Shown piece by piece: positions 5,540 to 7,140 of a stretch of 7,140 bases of DNA; within the stretch, counting starts at the first letter, position 1, and every line of letters begins with the position of its first letter. The position numbers and the translations under genes are program-made. This stretch comes from Hyphomicrobiaceae bacterium (GTDB taxonomy: Bacteria > Pseudomonadota > Alphaproteobacteria > Rhizobiales > Hyphomicrobiaceae): contig JAFMSC010000216.1 in NCBI GenBank assembly GCA_017353825.1, forward strand, positions 1 through 7,140, written 5' to 3'. Below the pieces are notes generated by a model. The model was not told the origin of the DNA. It was given only the letters and a program-made list of their open reading frames with translations, and searched no databases.

Positions 5540-6421
5540 ATGACTGACATGAGCCTAGGGCACAGCCTACGTGCCGGGTTTGGTGCCGCTCTGCTGTGTG
5601 CAGCCCTTGGCGGCCAGGGCGCCTACGCCAGGGCCTGGGCCGGAGGGGAGGACGTGCCGCTCGTGCCGCATCGCGCCATCTACGAGCTGACGCTGGCGGC
5701 CACCCGCGGCGGGACCGGCGTGCAGTCGGTGGCCGGGCGCATGGTCTACGACCTCACCGGCTCGCCGTGCGAGGGCTACACACAGGCCATGCGCTTTGTG
5801 ACGCGCCTGATGAACCAGAGCGGGAGCGCCACGGTTTCGGACCTGCGCTCCACCACCTGGGAGGACTCGGTCGGCAAGCATTTCCGCTTCGATTCGAGCC
5901 AGTTTCGCGACGACAAGAGCACTGAGGTGACGGCCGGCGACGCTGCCCGCCTCGGCGTCACCGAGGGCATCAAGGTGGACCTCACCAAGCCCGCCAAGCG
6001 CAGCCTCTCGCTGCCTGCGGGCGCCTATTTTCCCATCCAGCACACCATCGCGCTGATCCAGGCGGCGCGCGAGGGCAAGAGCTCATTTCGCGCGAACCTC
6101 TACGACGGCTCTGAAAAGGGCGAGAAGGTCTACGACACCGTGGCTGCGCTCGGCCGTTCGCAGGCACCCGGCGCCAACCGCAAGCTCGCCGAAGCGGCCG
6201 GCACCGCGCCCCTCAACACGGTGCAGGCCTGGCCGGTCTCCATCGCCTACTTCGAGCCGCGCTCCGAGGGCATGGATGCGCTGCCCGTGTACGAGATCGC
6301 GTTCCTCATGTTCGAGAATGGCGTGAGCCGCAAGCTCCATATCGACTACGGCGATTTTGCCCTGGAGGGCGATCTCACCGAAATCGCCTTCCACGAGCCG
6401 TCCAAGTGCGATCCGAAATAA
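5540..6421 (+). CDS. eipB: EipB-like periplasmic envelope-integrity protein (DUF1849)
   Basis: A predicted periplasmic protein of the EipB/DUF1849 family (PF08904). Brucella EipB adopts a beta-spiral fold held by one disulfide and is needed for cell-envelope integrity under stress. The 293-residue product opens with a signal peptide (hydrophobic stretch about 12-30, ending GAYA). The mature part starts with HRAIYELTLAAT (44-55) and contains GRMVYDLTGSPCEGY (66-80), LPAGAYFPIQHT (158-169) and LYDGSEKGEKVYDTVAALG (187-205), all typical of the family. Only two cysteines lie outside the signal peptide, C77 and C290, matching the disulfide pair of Brucella EipB near each end of the fold. The ATG at 5540 is preferred because GGAAAG (5526-5531) lies 8 nt ahead; 5519 would add seven charged residues without a ribosome binding site, and 5549 is also possible. 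It is transcribed alone and converges with the kinase gene. Family assignment is by eye and no enzymatic residue is claimed. Confidence 0.88.
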   Translation: MTDMSLGHSLRAGFGAALLCAALGGQGAYARAWAGGEDVPLVPHRAIYELTLAATRGGTGVQSVAGRMVYDLTGSPCEGYTQAMRFVTRLMNQSGSATVSDLRSTTWEDSVGKHFRFDSSQFRDDKSTEVTAGDAARLGVTEGIKVDLTKPAKRSLSLPAGAYFPIQHTIALIQAAREGKSSFRANLYDGSEKGEKVYDTVAALGRSQAPGANRKLAEAAGTAPLNTVQAWPVSIAYFEPRSEGMDALPVYEIAFLMFENGVSRKLHIDYGDFALEGDLTEIAFHEPSKCDPK

Positions 6422-6459
6422 TCAGCCTAGATTAGCCGGCCGTTGCCCGGACCGGAGGC

Positions 6460-6498
6460 AAGCGCCCGCAGGGAAGCGCCCGGAGGGAAGCGCCAGGA
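6460..6498. repeat. 14-bp tandem repeat, about 2.8 copies
   Basis: AAGCGCC recurs at 6460, 6474 and 6488 with a 14-nt period. The first two units differ at one base (CGCAGGG versus CGGAGGG after AAGCGCC), and the third is truncated after CAGGA. It begins 38 nt after the EipB-like stop and lies in noncoding DNA. Confidence 0.8.
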
Positions 6499-6553
6499 AC
6501 CTTATCCGTGCGGGCCCATCGAGCAAATTGGCTCAACGCTTTGTCATGCGGGC

Positions 6554-6580
6554 GCGGTTGCCAGCCAAGCGGGCGACCGC
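6554..6580. repeat. Strong stem-loop in the convergent intergenic region
   Basis: GCGGTTGCC (6554-6562) pairs with GGCGACCGC (6572-6580) over 9 positions, with one G-T pair on the plus strand, around a 9-nt loop. It lies roughly midway between the two converging stops. No T run follows on either strand, so it is at best an imperfect bidirectional terminator or an mRNA 3'-end structure. Confidence 0.5.
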
Positions 6581-6667
6581 CACCAGGCGCCGCGTGACGA
6601 AAAGGGGGACCTGCAAGACGACCTCAGCGCAGATGGAGGCGCTAAAAGCGTTTGGCCTGGCGCCGGG

Positions 6668-6691
6668 TGAATTCGTCCTTGAATTCGTCCT
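6668..6691. repeat. Exact 12-bp tandem duplication at the kinase stop codon
   Basis: TGAATTCGTCCT occurs twice head to tail (6668-6679 and 6680-6691) with no mismatch. The second copy overlaps the kinase stop codon (complement of 6690-6692) by two bases. Twelve is a multiple of three, so on the minus strand both copies stay in the kinase frame after the stop. Confidence 0.9.
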
Positions 6692-7140
6692 ATGCCCGCC
6701 CCCACAGCCATGCGGCGCCGCGGACGCCGCTGCCGCCGCCCCAGCGCGGGGGCTTGATGGCGACGCGGGGGTGAGCGGCGAAGATATGGGGGGCGATGAG
6801 CTCGGGCAGGGTTGCGTAGAGGTGTGCGAGGTTGGAAAGGCCGCCGCCAAGCACGATGACGTGCGGGTCGAAGACGTTGATGACGTGCGCCAGTCCGCGC
6901 GCCAGCCGGCTCGCGTGCCGATCGAGGGTTGCCCTGGCCGCCGGGTCGCCGCGCTCGGCGCGTGCGACAATCTCCGCGCCGGAATGCCGCTCCCCAGCAA
7001 CGCTGGCGTGGTCGGCTTCCAGTGCGGGGCCCGAAACCCAGGTCTCCAGGCAGCCGCGCCTGCCGCACCAGCAGGCGGGGCCGGGATATTCGTCCGGCGC
7101 TGCCCACGGCAGCGGGTTGTGGCCCCACTCGCCAGCGCTG
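6690..7140 (-). CDS. ROK-family sugar kinase, C-terminal half (fructokinase Mak-like)
   Basis: ATP-dependent phosphorylation of a hexose in the cytoplasm, probably fructose to fructose-6-phosphate. 149 codons plus stop are visible; the 5' half lies beyond the right edge (family length is about 300). Numbering from the edge, the fragment opens with AGEWGH (2-7), the sugar-contact Glu/His region of ROK kinases, followed by the zinc site: His7 plus C23-x-C25-G-x-x-G-C30, then LETWVSGPAL (31-40), which is the ROK signature. Further on are LAHVINVFDPHVIVLGGGLSN, with the glycine-rich nucleotide-site motif, and a GSGVRGAAWLW end. The last two blocks closely resemble E. coli Mak (LAHVVNILDPDVIVLGGG and SGVRGAAWLW), so fructokinase is favoured over N-acetylglucosamine or N-acetylmannosamine kinase. 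Specificity is inference because the N-terminal sugar-binding half is not seen. The stop is TAG at 6692-6690, touching a 12-bp duplication. Confidence 0.9.
   Translation of the reverse strand, partial: SAGEWGHNPLPWAAPDEYPGPACWCGRRGCLETWVSGPALEADHASVAGERHSGAEIVARAERGDPAARATLDRHASRLARGLAHVINVFDPHVIVLGGGLSNLAHLYATLPELIAPHIFAAHPRVAIKPPRWGGGSGVRGAAWLWGRA

Larger units (their letters stand above)
6422..6689. other. Convergent intergenic region between the EipB-like and kinase genes
   Basis: No credible gene is present on either strand. It contains two short tandem repeats and one stem-loop, each listed separately. No hairpin with a proper T run was found for either converging transcript; the closest is CGCT-AAA-AGCG followed by TTT near 6640-6654, which is too short to call. 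Confidence 0.55.

Noticed and set aside
1..7140. Search for CRISPR arrays, insertion sequences, toxin-antitoxin pairs, rRNA or phage genes
   Set aside because: No regularly spaced repeats, transposase motifs, terminal repeats with target duplications or recognisable small paired genes were seen. The only tandem repeats are the short ones listed.

Overview
This is chromosomal sequence from a high-GC alphaproteobacterium, most likely of the order Hyphomicrobiales (Rhizobiales). The evidence is the very high third-position G+C in every real gene, a phasin of the alphaproteobacterial type, an EipB/DUF1849 protein (a family centred on Alphaproteobacteria), and a clpS-clpA pair whose ClpA carries a long charged C-terminal tail. 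Genus cannot be named from the window.

Layout: (1) 1-968, minus strand: a secreted D-alanyl-D-alanine carboxypeptidase (peptidase S11, DacA/PBP5 type) whose C-terminus runs off the left edge. (2) 969-1278: a divergent intergenic region with a good sigma70-type promoter and a small inverted repeat in front of the phasin gene. (3) 1279-1608, plus: a 109-residue phasin, followed by a probable intrinsic terminator near 1701-1738. (4) 1739-1984: a gene-free leader with one candidate promoter. (5) 1985-2323 and 2333-4795, plus: clpS and clpA, a two-gene operon with a 9-nt gap, closed by a hairpin terminator at 4824-4850. (6) 4851-5483: no intact gene, but 4933-5230 keeps strong coding periodicity and looks like a decayed or frameshifted small gene of unknown family. 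(7) 5540-6421, plus: a periplasmic EipB-like envelope-integrity protein with its own extended -10 promoter. (8) 6422-6689: a convergent intergenic region with two short tandem repeats and a stem-loop. (9) 6690-7140, minus: the C-terminal half of a ROK-family sugar kinase, closest by eye to fructokinase Mak, cut by the right edge.

How the parts relate: ClpS binds N-degron substrates and hands them to ClpA, which unfolds them for ClpP (not in this window). The carboxypeptidase and EipB both act in the periplasm on envelope integrity, and the phasin coats polyhydroxybutyrate granules. These look like neighbouring housekeeping genes, not one pathway. I found no mobile element, CRISPR array, RNA gene or clear new system. 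The points most worth following up are the orphan decayed ORF at 4933-5230, the exact 12-bp duplication at the kinase stop codon, and the phasin promoter with its palindrome.
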